From: G020348385 sp964580235 | GTDB taxonomy: Bacteria > Acidobacteriota > Aminicenantia > Aminicenantales > Aminicenantaceae | Direction of reading: 5' to 3' | DNA length: 21,633 nt | NCBI GenBank assembly: GCA_964580235.1 | Contig: CAZOJY010000058.1 | Coordinates: 1 to 21,633 of the forward strand | Part shown: in pieces, positions 6,626 through 15,089 of the stretch | Layout of the letters: each line of letters begins with the position of its first letter | Numbering within the stretch: the stretch's first letter is position 1 | Notes under the pieces: model-generated | What the model saw: only the letters and a program-made list of their open reading frames with translations | Database searches by the model: none | What the model was told of the DNA's origin: nothing | Made by a program: the position numbers and the translations under genes

Positions 6626-9600
6626 ATGACAATCAAATGCCCGAAGTGCAAGACCGAGAATCCAGATACACTGAAGTCTTGTGGTGAGTGTGGCACGCAG
6701 CTGACTCCTTCAGTAGATGCCCAGCCGTCTTTCACCAAAACCCTCGAAACGCCTGTTTCGGAACTTGCCAGAGGCAACCTGTTTGCCAGCAGGTACGAGA
6801 TCATAGAAGAACTGGGCAAAGGAGGAATGGGCCGAGTCTATCGAGTTGAAGACACCGAGCTAAAACAAGAAATCGCTCTCAAACTGATCAAACCTGAAAT
6901 ATCTGCAGATAAAAAAACGATCGAGAGATTCCGGAATGAACTGAAGATTGCGCGTAACATCCGGCACAAGAATGTCTGCGGGATGTATGATTTGGGGGAG
7001 AAAGAGGGGGCGTATTTCATCACGATGGAATATATCCGCGGTGAGGACCTCAAGAATCTCATCCGCAAGATGGGACAATTGAGTGCGGGGCAAGCCATAA
7101 CGATAGCCAAACAGGTTTGTGACGGACTAGGTGAAGCTCACCGATTGGGTGTCGTGCACAGGGATTTGAAGCCTCAGAACATCATGATTGATACAGACGG
7201 AGATTCCCGGATTATGGATTTTGGGATAGCCCGGTCTCTTGAAGCGAAAGGAATAACAGGTGCGGGAGTCATGATAGGAACTCCCGAGTACATGAGCCCG
7301 GAGCAGGTGGAAGGCAAGGAAGTCGATCTGCGGTCAGATATCTATTCGTTGGGCATCATCCTATATGAAATGGTCACGGGACGGGTTCCTTTCGAGGGAG
7401 ATACGCCTTTTACAGTGGGAGTCAAACAAAAAAGCGAGGCCCCAAAAAATCCCAAAGAGCTCAATCCACAGATCCCTGATGATCTCAACCGAGTAATCCT
7501 CCGTTGTCTGGAAAAAGATAAAGAAAACAGATACCGGAATGTCGGAGAAATCCGTTCCGAGCTTGAAAACATCGATAAAGCCATCCCGACCACAGAGAAA
7601 GCCATCCCAGCAAGAAAACCGCTCACTTCCAGAGAGATTACTGTCCAATTCAGCTTAAAAAAGCTATTCGTCCCAGCCTTGATAGGTGTTATTATCGTTA
7701 TTGCCGCAATCGTTATCTGGCAGCTTCTTCCGCAAAAAGAAACCATATCTACTTCCTCAGGCAAACCCAGCTTGGCAGTCATGTATTTTGAGAATCACAC
7801 AGGAGACGAGAGCCTTGATCACTGGAGAAAGATGATTCCGAGTCTGGTCATCGCAGATCTGACACAGTCAAAATACATCGAGGTATTGAGTGGGGAAAAG
7901 CTGTATTCAATTCTCAGCGATCTCAATCAGGTAGATGCAAAAAGTTATTCTTCAGACGTTTTGAAGCAAGTCGCAGCCAAAGGAAGAGTCAACCACATAT
8001 TGGTCGGAAACTTTGCAAAGGCAGGAGAGTCCATAAGAATCAACGTAACCCTTCAAGACGTTCGCACAGAGAAAACAGTAGGTTCTGAGGGAGTGGAAGG
8101 AAAGGGAGTCGAGAGTATTTTCTCCATGATTGACGAGCTAACAGGGAAAATCAAAACGAATTTGAATCTGTCGGCCGAAGAAATCGCAAGTGACATCGAC
8201 AGAGATGTGGGAACAATCACGACAAGTTCTACTGAAGCTTATAAATATTACACCGAGGGGACAAATTATAAAAACAGGGGTGAGGGGCGTAAAAGTATCC
8301 AATCTATGGAAAAGGCCGTCGCTATCGATCCTGAGTTTGCCATGGCGTACAGATCCATGGCAACGACATACAGCAATTATGGTTATGTGTCTGCAATGAA
8401 GAAGTACGTTCAGAAGGCATTTGAACTGACGGATCGACTTTCGTATAGAGAAAAATACCTGATCCAGGGCGAATTCTACAGGATGTCAGAAAAGACATAT
8501 GATAAAGCCTTTGAAGCCTACGAAAAACTATTGGAGATCTATCCAACTGACCCTATTGGGAATGTTAACCTAGGGATATTGTATTTCGATTTGGAAGAAT
8601 GGGATAAAGCTATGGAACGCTTTGAAGTACCAATCCAGAATAAAGATGATACTTATTTCCCCTATTTCAATATGCAAAATGCCTATGCGGCTAAAGGGTT
8701 GTATGATGAGGCACAGAAAATTCTTGAATATTTTCTTGATAATTTTTCAGAAGATCCGAGCATCCATTGGGCGCTGGCTCAGAATTATCTTTGCCAGGGA
8801 AAATATGATCTTGCTCTTGTCGAGCTGGACAGGGCTATATCGCTTTTGCCAATTTGGTATTTTGACATCACGAAAGGAGATATTTCCCTTTATATAGAAG
8901 ATCTGGTGAAAGCGGAAAATGAATACCAGAAACTCCTGGAAGTCCCCGAGCCAGCCGCCCAAATCGTGGGTATAGAACGTTTGGCTGCGCTGTACATTTT
9001 GCAGGGAAAGTTTAATAAAGCGCAAGATCAGTTCAAACAAGCTATCGAACTTGCAGAAAAAATCGGGGAAATGCAGTGGATAACGACTGATCTTCTTCGT
9101 CTGGCAGAAATATATTTAGAAACTGGAAATCCAGAGAACGCATTGGAAGAGCTGGAAAAAGCATTGGAAATATCCACGGAAGAAGATTTGCAGAACGATC
9201 AGAGAATGGCTTTACTGAGAAAAACACTTGCCTATCTTGAAATGAATGCGCTGAATGATGCTCAAAAAGCTGCGGATAAACTTGAGGAATCGATCCAAAA
9301 AGGACCGAATCAGAAACTTATGAGATATTCTTATCTTTTAAAGGGAAAGATGGAGCTTAAGAGAGAGAATTATTCCAGTGCCATCGAGGAACTGGGGAAG
9401 GCGATATCCTTATTGCCATTCCAATTCGATCCCATAAACGGCGAAAATCATGCCGTGTTTTTCGACTCCTTGGCGTTTGCGTATTACCAAGCAGGGAATT
9501 TTGAAAAAGCCCGCAAAGAGTACGAAAAAATTACCGAACTTACAACTGGAAGACTATGGGATGGCGACATCTACGCCAAAAGCTTCTACATGCTCGGGAA

Positions 9601-9739
9601 GATTTCTGAGGAGCAGGGCGATACAGATAAAGCCATAGAGCACTACGAGAAATTCCTCGAGCTATGGAAGGATGCCGATCCCGGCCTCCCCGAGGTCGAC
9701 GACGCCCGGACTAGACTCTCCAAAATAGCAGGATCTTAA
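6626..9739 (+). CDS. Receptor-type Ser/Thr protein kinase with zinc ribbon, TolB/FlgO-like domain and TPRs (kinase 2)
   Basis: A 1037-residue paralogue of kinase 1 with the same layout: zinc ribbon C5/C8/C19/C22; kinase domain about 57-317 with LGKGGMGRVY, K86, catalytic HRDLKPQN at 178-185, DFG at 198-200 and GTPEYMSPEQ; one membrane helix at about 348-366; a TolB/FlgO-like domain from about 382; and TPR repeats to the end. Unlike kinase 1 it keeps the canonical Pro after HRDLK. The start is ATG 6626, with AGGGAAG 5 bases upstream and a leader matching kinase 1. The kinase domain and extreme C-terminus are much more conserved between the copies than the TPR part, suggesting that the sensor/partner side has diverged. 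Targets are unknown. It is transcribed away from the mntA-hepT pair. Confidence 0.9.
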   Translation: MTIKCPKCKTENPDTLKSCGECGTQLTPSVDAQPSFTKTLETPVSELARGNLFASRYEIIEELGKGGMGRVYRVEDTELKQEIALKLIKPEISADKKTIERFRNELKIARNIRHKNVCGMYDLGEKEGAYFITMEYIRGEDLKNLIRKMGQLSAGQAITIAKQVCDGLGEAHRLGVVHRDLKPQNIMIDTDGDSRIMDFGIARSLEAKGITGAGVMIGTPEYMSPEQVEGKEVDLRSDIYSLGIILYEMVTGRVPFEGDTPFTVGVKQKSEAPKNPKELNPQIPDDLNRVILRCLEKDKENRYRNVGEIRSELENIDKAIPTTEKAIPARKPLTSREITVQFSLKKLFVPALIGVIIVIAAIVIWQLLPQKETISTSSGKPSLAVMYFENHTGDESLDHWRKMIPSLVIADLTQSKYIEVLSGEKLYSILSDLNQVDAKSYSSDVLKQVAAKGRVNHILVGNFAKAGESIRINVTLQDVRTEKTVGSEGVEGKGVESIFSMIDELTGKIKTNLNLSAEEIASDIDRDVGTITTSSTEAYKYYTEGTNYKNRGEGRKSIQSMEKAVAIDPEFAMAYRSMATTYSNYGYVSAMKKYVQKAFELTDRLSYREKYLIQGEFYRMSEKTYDKAFEAYEKLLEIYPTDPIGNVNLGILYFDLEEWDKAMERFEVPIQNKDDTYFPYFNMQNAYAAKGLYDEAQKILEYFLDNFSEDPSIHWALAQNYLCQGKYDLALVELDRAISLLPIWYFDITKGDISLYIEDLVKAENEYQKLLEVPEPAAQIVGIERLAALYILQGKFNKAQDQFKQAIELAEKIGEMQWITTDLLRLAEIYLETGNPENALEELEKALEISTEEDLQNDQRMALLRKTLAYLEMNALNDAQKAADKLEESIQKGPNQKLMRYSYLLKGKMELKRENYSSAIEELGKAISLLPFQFDPINGENHAVFFDSLAFAYYQAGNFEKARKEYEKITELTTGRLWDGDIYAKSFYMLGKISEEQGDTDKAIEHYEKFLELWKDADPGLPEVDDARTRLSKIAGS

Positions 9740-9830
9740 TAAACCAACAACGTTTTCTCTTTTGTAATAAAACCTTGAGTAGGATAGGAATTTCGTTTTG
9801 AGCTTGCACCAAATCCCGTGCATTTTTTTC
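9740..9830. other. Spacer after kinase 2
   Basis: This short stretch follows the kinase 2 stop codon up to the end of transposase remnant copy 2. No hairpin with a T tract was seen, although an isolated TTTTCTCTTTTG run lies near 9752-9763. No gene is evident. Confidence 0.4.
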
Positions 9831-10019
9831 CATTCTCCACCCATAGACATCCTGAGAAAAGATTATCACATCCAAAAAGGCGAGGTCAATGACTCCCCCT
9901 TCTCCTCGGCTGCCATCAGGAGTTCCTGCTGGACATGATGAGGCGGAGGTGGTCGCTCGGCGGATCATGACCTGTCCCTTGTCAGGAATGTGTGAGGTGA
10001 CTCTAGCGATGCGGGCAAA
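9831..10019 (-). mobile_element. IS91-like deletion derivative, copy 2
   Basis: A shorter relative of copy 1 in the same orientation. On the minus strand it reads FARIARVTSHIPDKGQVMIR, then after a frame change SAERPPPPHHVQQELLMAA, EEKGESLTSPFWM and a stop at 9866-9868. The ~35 bases beyond the stop also match copy 1. Both junctions of copy 1 (FARI|ARV and MIR|SAERPP) are present here, but the 99 bases between two copies of GCGGATCAT in copy 1 (1763-1771 and 1862-1870) are missing. Only four residues remain on the N-terminal side of the first junction. The residual frame has no other stop. It is a non-functional transposon relic. Confidence 0.6.
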
Positions 10020-10292
10020 AGCGCTGGGAATGCCTTAATGGTGCCATGACACTGTTAAGAGATAAAAAAAATGCGGGCCGACGGATGTTAAACCGCCAGG
10101 AAGACACGGATTAAAAGTTGGCTGAAGCGTCAAACGGAAAAAGTCGGTTCTCATCAGAGGAGTTGCTCAAAGAAGCCGGCGATACTGCTCTGATGGCAGC
10201 TCATAATCTCATTCCAGGATGTTAGCATGTAGGAATCAAGGAAACAGGCAAGGAAGTGGAAGGCCAAAAACGAATTGCCTATATTTTAGAGT
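10020..10292. other. Intergenic stretch with a possible gene fragment
   Basis: Between remnant copy 2 and the YghO-like gene there is no intact gene. A plus-strand frame from TTG 10118 to the TAG at 10223-10225 codes for about 35 residues with a normal protein-like composition (SSEELLKEAGDTALMAAHN). It has no good ribosome binding site and is closed by a stop just upstream. It could be the tail of a disrupted gene. I do not recognise it. Confidence 0.35.
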
Positions 10293-11417
10293 CTAAAGTG
10301 TTTTCTGGTAAACGCGGTATTTCTTATACAACTTCCCCCCCATCTTTTCCATTTCGGCCCGGACTCTTACATTGGATTCCAGCTCATGATGGGTGTCCAT
10401 CATTTCAAAACCCGCCTTCTGAGCAGACATGATCATCCCGACCCCCATCAGGACATCCAGCCCGCGGCCCCGATAAAATTCCTTGACAGCACCCAGCAAT
10501 AAGTCCAGCTGCTTTGTTTTCTTGGAGGCACGGAGAATCTTTATAAACCCAAAGGGAAGCAATCTCCCTCTTGCTTTTTTGATTCCAGCGGTCATATCCG
10601 GAATACCCACGATGAAAGCCACAACATCTTCATCTTTCTTGACGACTTTTACAAACCGCGGGTCCAGAACAGGCAAATACCTTTTTGCCAAGTCCACCAT
10701 TTCCTGCTTATCCAGGGGGGTATAGCCATAAATATTGCTTCCGACATAACACTCATTCATCAAGTTAAGAACGGGAACGATCCAGGGTTTGATCTGTTTT
10801 TTTTTGCGGAGTTCGACAAGCTCGAAATTTCCTTTTCTTTTTACCCGGTCGAGGATTTTTTTGTAGAACTCCGGCATTTCCTTCGGTACATCCAATTTGT
10901 AAACAAAATAATCAACATCTTTGGTGTATCCCATATTTTCGACCATTCCAGGCATCCACTCAAAATTGTAATAGGTCGCAATGGTCGCCCGGTTCTCAAA
11001 TCCTTGTATTAAAAATCCTTCAGGATCCTGATCTGTAAATCCATAGGGTCCGATGATTTTGGTCATTCCTTTTTCTGCGGCCCAATTCTCCACGGCCTGT
11101 AATAAAGCCCTAACGACTTCCTCATCTTTCCATGATTCCAAGTACCCGAATCGCGCTGTTTTTTCCTTTTTATAGTCGTTGTACCGAGTGTTGATAATTC
11201 CCATGATTCGCCCCACGATTTTATCTCCTTTGTACGCCAGGAGCAGAATCGTGTCGCTGTAGGAAAAGGCCTTATTTTTTTTGGCATCGAAATAGGTCCA
11301 CTCATCCATATAAATGGGATGAACCCAATTTTCGTGGTCTGCGTGGATTTTTTCAGGAAGATATATGAATCTTTTTAAGTCCTTCCTGGACTTGACTTCT
11401 TTGATAGTCACTTCCAT
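10293..11417 (-). CDS. GNAT-fold (YghO-like) acyltransferase-related protein
   Basis: A 374-residue soluble protein whose sequence pattern fits the acyl-CoA N-acyltransferase superfamily, in the long form seen in YghO-like proteins. The N-terminal half has LLLAYKGDKIVGRIMGIIN at about 57-75, a beta-strand pattern typical of GNAT domains, and IIGPYGFTDQDPEGFLIQGF. The C-terminal half has VVAFIVGIPDM and a possible acetyl-CoA-loop region, FYRGRGLDVLMG, near 311-322. This suggests two related GNAT-like halves. The substrate is unknown. The ATG at 11417 has only a weak, distant AAAGG upstream. The gene diverges from the rnf operon across 173 AT-rich bases and is not obviously part of it. Confidence 0.65.
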   Translation of the reverse strand: MEVTIKEVKSRKDLKRFIYLPEKIHADHENWVHPIYMDEWTYFDAKKNKAFSYSDTILLLAYKGDKIVGRIMGIINTRYNDYKKEKTARFGYLESWKDEEVVRALLQAVENWAAEKGMTKIIGPYGFTDQDPEGFLIQGFENRATIATYYNFEWMPGMVENMGYTKDVDYFVYKLDVPKEMPEFYKKILDRVKRKGNFELVELRKKKQIKPWIVPVLNLMNECYVGSNIYGYTPLDKQEMVDLAKRYLPVLDPRFVKVVKKDEDVVAFIVGIPDMTAGIKKARGRLLPFGFIKILRASKKTKQLDLLLGAVKEFYRGRGLDVLMGVGMIMSAQKAGFEMMDTHHELESNVRVRAEMEKMGGKLYKKYRVYQKTL

Positions 11418-11590
11418 TTTATTATTACCTTTATCAATTAAATGTTTTCTATAGTTTATCTTACATTACACAATAAAAATCAAACAAAATTTTGCTTTCC
11501 TCTGCTATGAATTTTTTTAGAGTTTGGTTGACATTGCCCGGTCAGATGAATAAACTTGAGAATTGCATTTTTGTGTGAATCATCTCATCA
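11418..11590. promoter_or_regulatory. Divergent control region, YghO-like gene / rnf operon
   Basis: 173 AT-rich bases between two divergent genes. The rnf side carries TTGACA (11528-11533), a 17-base spacer and TAAACT (11551-11556), a reasonable sigma70 promoter about 34 bases before rnfC. The other side has several A/T-rich hexamers but no clear pair of boxes. No riboswitch-like structure was recognised. Confidence 0.5.
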
Positions 11591-12910
11591 ATGAAGACTA
11601 AAACGTTTCCCCACGGAATTCATCCTCCCGAAAGCAAAGAAGCGACAGCCAAAAAACCCCTGGAATTTTTGCCAGCTCCAGAAAAAGTCATCATCCCTTT
11701 GCATCAACATTTTGGGAATCCCGCAGAACCGCTCGTCAAAAAAGGAGAAGAGGTTTTCCTCGGACAGAAGATCGGTGAGGCAAAATCTTTGTTCTCCGCA
11801 TGCGTGCATGCCAGTGTCTCCGGTAAAGTGGTGTCTGTTGATGGCCACAACCATCCGCTCGGAAAGCCTGTTCTTGCTGTAACGATTGCCAACGATGGGA
11901 AGGATCAGATCCATCCAGAATGGGCGGAAACGGAAAATCCCTTTTCCCTGGACCCGGATCAAATCCGCCATAAAGTCAAAGAAGCCGGGATCGTCGGGAT
12001 GGGCGGAGCCGCGTTCCCGACGGCTGTCAAGATAACGCCTCCCAAGGACAAACCCATAGACACGGTCATCATAAACGGGTGTGAATGCGAACCTATCTTG
12101 ACCGCTGATCATCGTCTTATGATGGAGTATCCTGAAGAAATCCTCAAGGGAGCAGAACTCGTTCGCATCGCTACAGGGGCCGAGCGCATCCTAGTGGGTA
12201 TCGAGGATAATAAAAAAAAAGCGTTCATTCTCCTCCAACAAAAAACTAAGGCCCGTTCTGTAGAGGTCTTTCTGGTAAAAACAAAATATCCTCAGGGGGC
12301 AGAAAAAAATCTGATTTATGCCCTGCTCGGCAGGGAGGTTCCGAGAGGGGGGCTCCCGTTTGATGTGGGTGTGGTTGTCCAGAATGTGGGAACAGCCAAA
12401 GCCATCTGGGATGCGGTTAAGGCTGGAAAACCCCTCTATGAAAGAGCGCTCACCGTATCCGGGACAGGAGTCATGGAGCCCAAGAATCTCATCGCCAGAA
12501 TAGGAACACCATTCCAGGCCGTGATGGACGGCTGTGGAGGCCTCCGCGAAGATGTGAATACCGTGATCATGGGCGGCCCTATGATGGGCCTATCCCAGTG
12601 GGCTTTGGATGCGCCTGTTATCAAGGGAACATCCGGCATCCTGGCCTGGGCATCCCCAGGACCGGTTACAGAATTCTCCTGTATTCGCTGCGGCCGGTGT
12701 ATCCAGCACTGCCCGATGGGACTTGTGCCAACCCGGCTCATGAAGTATGTTAAGCACGACCAGCTTGCCGCAGCCGAAACTTGGGGTGCGCTCGACTGTG
12801 TGGAATGCGGCAGCTGCCAGTACAGCTGTCCGGCAAAGATCCCCTTGGTCCATTGGATACGACTCGGGAAACAGCAAATTATGAACCAAAAACGAAAAAA
12901 GAGCGCTTGA
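11591..12910 (+). CDS. rnfC: Rnf complex subunit C (NADH-oxidising/reducing Fe-S flavoprotein)
   Basis: A 439-residue peripheral subunit that handles NAD(H) and passes electrons to or from the membrane part. The glycine-rich nucleotide/flavin segment GMGGAAFPTAVK (about 137-148) is followed by INGCECEPILTADHRLM. Two ferredoxin-type 4Fe-4S motifs lie at C364/C367/C370/C374 (CIRCGRCIQHCP) and C403/C406/C409/C413 (CVECGSCQYSCP). The length matches the short form found in clostridia and many anaerobes and lacks the long C-terminal repeat extension of E. coli RsxC. No clear Shine-Dalgarno precedes ATG 11591. It is first in the operon, and its TGA overlaps the rnfD start by one base. Confidence 0.95.
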   Translation: MKTKTFPHGIHPPESKEATAKKPLEFLPAPEKVIIPLHQHFGNPAEPLVKKGEEVFLGQKIGEAKSLFSACVHASVSGKVVSVDGHNHPLGKPVLAVTIANDGKDQIHPEWAETENPFSLDPDQIRHKVKEAGIVGMGGAAFPTAVKITPPKDKPIDTVIINGCECEPILTADHRLMMEYPEEILKGAELVRIATGAERILVGIEDNKKKAFILLQQKTKARSVEVFLVKTKYPQGAEKNLIYALLGREVPRGGLPFDVGVVVQNVGTAKAIWDAVKAGKPLYERALTVSGTGVMEPKNLIARIGTPFQAVMDGCGGLREDVNTVIMGGPMMGLSQWALDAPVIKGTSGILAWASPGPVTEFSCIRCGRCIQHCPMGLVPTRLMKYVKHDQLAAAETWGALDCVECGSCQYSCPAKIPLVHWIRLGKQQIMNQKRKKSA

Positions 12911-13887
12911 TGTCAGACAAAACGTTTATCATCCAATCATCCCCTCATTTTAAGGACAAAGATTCTGTCCCCAAAATCATGCGCACCGTCATCATCGCCC
13001 TTCTTCCTGCTGTTGCTGCCTCACTATATTTCTTCAGGCTGAGGGCTGTCGGCCTCTACCTTTCCTGCCTGGCAGCCTGCTTGGCAACAGAAGCCCTCTT
13101 TCTCTGGGTTCGAAAAAAACCATTCCACTCCCTTTGGGATGGGTCTGTTGTGATCACCGCTCTCCTTTTAGCCATGACATTGCCGCCTACGCTATCCCTG
13201 GAATTGGCTGTCATCGGCTCGGTCATGGCGGTGGCCATCGGAAAGCAGGTTTTTGGAGGCCTAGGGCACAACATTTTCAATCCGGCTTTGGTTGGAAGGG
13301 CCTTCCTGCAAACCGCTTTTCCGGTTGCCATGACCACATGGATCCCCCCGGCAATCCTGAAGGTAGACACCGCAACCTATGCCACGCCCCTGGGAAACCT
13401 GAAATTCCAGGAGGCAGTGGTTCAGGGAACATTAAGCCCGATCAAAGATCTTTTCTGGGGAAACACGGGGGGATGTCTGGGAGAAACGTCTGCCGCTGCG
13501 TTGCTCGTTGGTGCGCTTCTTCTGTTATACAAAAAAACAATCGACTGGCGGATTCCCGCCGGGATAGTCTTCGCTTTGAGCGCTTTCACCGGGATCTTCT
13601 GGCTTGCCAGTCCGGATCATTATGCCTCACCTGCTTTTCATATCCTCGCAGGGGGCCTTTTGATCGGGGCCTTTTATATGGCCACCGATATGGTCACCTC
13701 TCCGATTTATCCCAAAGGTACATGGAGCTACGCCCTGGGGATCGGAATCATGGTTGGGTTGGTCCGCCTGTTCGGAGGATTTGCGGAAGGGGTAATGTAT
13801 GCTATCCTTTTTATGAATACATTTGTCCCGCTTTTGAATCGATCTTTCCGGCCCCGAATTCTTGGTGAAAGGAGGCCGTCATCATGA
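12910..13887 (+). CDS. rnfD: Rnf complex subunit D (membrane flavoprotein)
   Basis: A 325-residue polytopic membrane subunit. The start is ATG 12910 (MSDKTFIIQSSPHFKDKDSV), overlapping the rnfC stop; a longer in-frame start inside rnfC is not needed. Hydrophobic helices run throughout, with the conserved GHNIFNPALVGRAF at about 119-132. The covalent FMN site fits DTATYATPL, with Thr159 as the likely attachment residue. The usual Ser-Gly/Ser-Ser before Ala-Thr is replaced by Thr-Tyr, although the D-x-x-[ST]-x-A-T pattern is kept. Together with RnfG it forms the flavin relay. The stop overlaps rnfG by four bases. Confidence 0.94.
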   Translation: MSDKTFIIQSSPHFKDKDSVPKIMRTVIIALLPAVAASLYFFRLRAVGLYLSCLAACLATEALFLWVRKKPFHSLWDGSVVITALLLAMTLPPTLSLELAVIGSVMAVAIGKQVFGGLGHNIFNPALVGRAFLQTAFPVAMTTWIPPAILKVDTATYATPLGNLKFQEAVVQGTLSPIKDLFWGNTGGCLGETSAAALLVGALLLLYKKTIDWRIPAGIVFALSAFTGIFWLASPDHYASPAFHILAGGLLIGAFYMATDMVTSPIYPKGTWSYALGIGIMVGLVRLFGGFAEGVMYAILFMNTFVPLLNRSFRPRILGERRPSS

Positions 13888-14489
13888 GTCTTTCTACCAG
13901 AATGATCGTCGTCCTCACTTCTGTTGGTTTGATTTCCGGAGGGTTTTTAGCTGGCGTGGCAACACTGACCAAAGAGAAAATCGCTCTCAATGTGCAGGCA
14001 GAAATCGAGGAGGCTATCCAGGAGGTCGTGGATGGGGCCGAAGTCAATCAGGTCCTGTATGAAGAGAAAGACATTGTGATCTATCAGGAGTTGAAAGACG
14101 ACGGCAGTCTCGCTGGTTTTGCAATCCAAGCTACAGGCATAGGTTTCCAGGATAAAATCACGCTGATGTTCGGGTTGGACGCCTCTCTCTCAAAAATCAC
14201 CGGCCTGACCATCATCAGCCAGAATGAAACACCCGGCCTGGGCGCCAAGATTGAGGACAGGGAGGCGTTCCTTAGGTTTTGGGAAAACAGGGATGCGACC
14301 GGCGAGCTTACTCTACACAAACCGCCCGCAAGCACAGCGGAAGAACTTTTGCCGACCGAAATAAACGCTATTACGGCGGCCACCATATCTTCGAAAAAAG
14401 TATTGGGTATCGTCAATCTCTCGCTGGGAAAGGTGCGCAACCTCATCAGGCAAGAAAAATTAACAATCGAGGAAAAAGATGGCAACTAA
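13884..14489 (+). CDS. rnfG: Rnf complex subunit G (periplasmic FMN-binding subunit)
   Basis: A 201-residue protein with one N-terminal membrane helix (about 7-27) and a periplasmic FMN-binding domain. It keeps the family segment NETPGLGAKI (about 114-123). The expected flavinylation motif is NAITAATISS (161-170), with Thr167 as the acceptor. The consensus is D-x-x-[ST]-G-A-T, so the leading Asp is Asn and the Gly is Ala here. ATG 13884 lies in an ATGA overlap with the rnfD stop and is preceded by GGAGG at 13871. It overlaps rnfE by 11 bases. An ApbE-type flavin transferase would be needed from elsewhere. Confidence 0.93.
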   Translation: MSLSTRMIVVLTSVGLISGGFLAGVATLTKEKIALNVQAEIEEAIQEVVDGAEVNQVLYEEKDIVIYQELKDDGSLAGFAIQATGIGFQDKITLMFGLDASLSKITGLTIISQNETPGLGAKIEDREAFLRFWENRDATGELTLHKPPASTAEELLPTEINAITAATISSKKVLGIVNLSLGKVRNLIRQEKLTIEEKDGN

Positions 14490-15087
14490 GAGTATCGGGG
14501 CGGAATACCTGAAAGGGCTCTGGGATGAGAATCCCGTGTTCCGCCAGCTCCTCGGCATGTGCCCGACACTTGCCGTTACAGGAACTGTGATAACCGGAAT
14601 CGCTATGAGTATGGCCACCACCTTTGTGTTGATTTTGAGCTCGCTCGCGGTTGCATCGATAAAAAAACTCATTCCCGCGCAGGTCCGCATCGCTTCCTAC
14701 ATTGTCATTATTGCCAGCTTCGTGACCATCGCCGACCAAGTCCTGAAGGCTTACTTTTATCCCATTTCTGAAGCCCTTGGTCCGTATGTTCCGTTGATCG
14801 TGGTCAACTGCATCATTCTCGGTCGTCAAGAAGCTTTTTCCTCGAAAAATTCTGTCGGCCGGTCGTTTATCGATGCCTTGGGAATGAGCTCTGGATTCAT
14901 CCTGGCCCTTCTTCTCCTGAGCAGCGTTAGAGAAATCCTGGGAGCCGGAACTTTTTTGGGATATCAGGTCATGGGGGCCTGGTTTAAACCCTGGATTATC
15001 ATGATTCTTCCTGCAGGTGCGTTCATCACCCTGGGAATCCTTCTCGGAATCGCCATGTTAATCGAAAGCAAAACGAAAAGGAGTTAA
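14479..15087 (+). CDS. rnfE: Rnf complex subunit E (membrane subunit)
   Basis: A 202-residue integral membrane protein of the RnfA/RnfE (NqrD/NqrE) family. It opens with GLWDENPVFRQLLGMCPTLAVT, the family N-terminus in which a Cys in the first helix contributes to the intramembrane Fe-S centre shared with RnfA. A second conserved Cys is in VNCIILGRQEAF. Five to six hydrophobic helices are visible. The start has GAGGAAAAAG directly upstream inside the rnfG end. rnfA follows after a 2-base gap. Confidence 0.94.
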   Translation: MATKSIGAEYLKGLWDENPVFRQLLGMCPTLAVTGTVITGIAMSMATTFVLILSSLAVASIKKLIPAQVRIASYIVIIASFVTIADQVLKAYFYPISEALGPYVPLIVVNCIILGRQEAFSSKNSVGRSFIDALGMSSGFILALLLLSSVREILGAGTFLGYQVMGAWFKPWIIMILPAGAFITLGILLGIAMLIESKTKRS

Positions 15088-15089
15088 AA

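Noticed and set aside
12781..12909. A longer RnfD starting inside rnfC
   Set aside because: The extra 43 residues are an out-of-frame reading of the rnfC ferredoxin motifs. ATG 12910 gives the normal RnfD N-terminus.
13134..13868. A 244-codon plus-strand frame inside rnfD
   Set aside because: It is a shadow of the GC-rich membrane protein gene, with unlikely composition and no homologous pattern.
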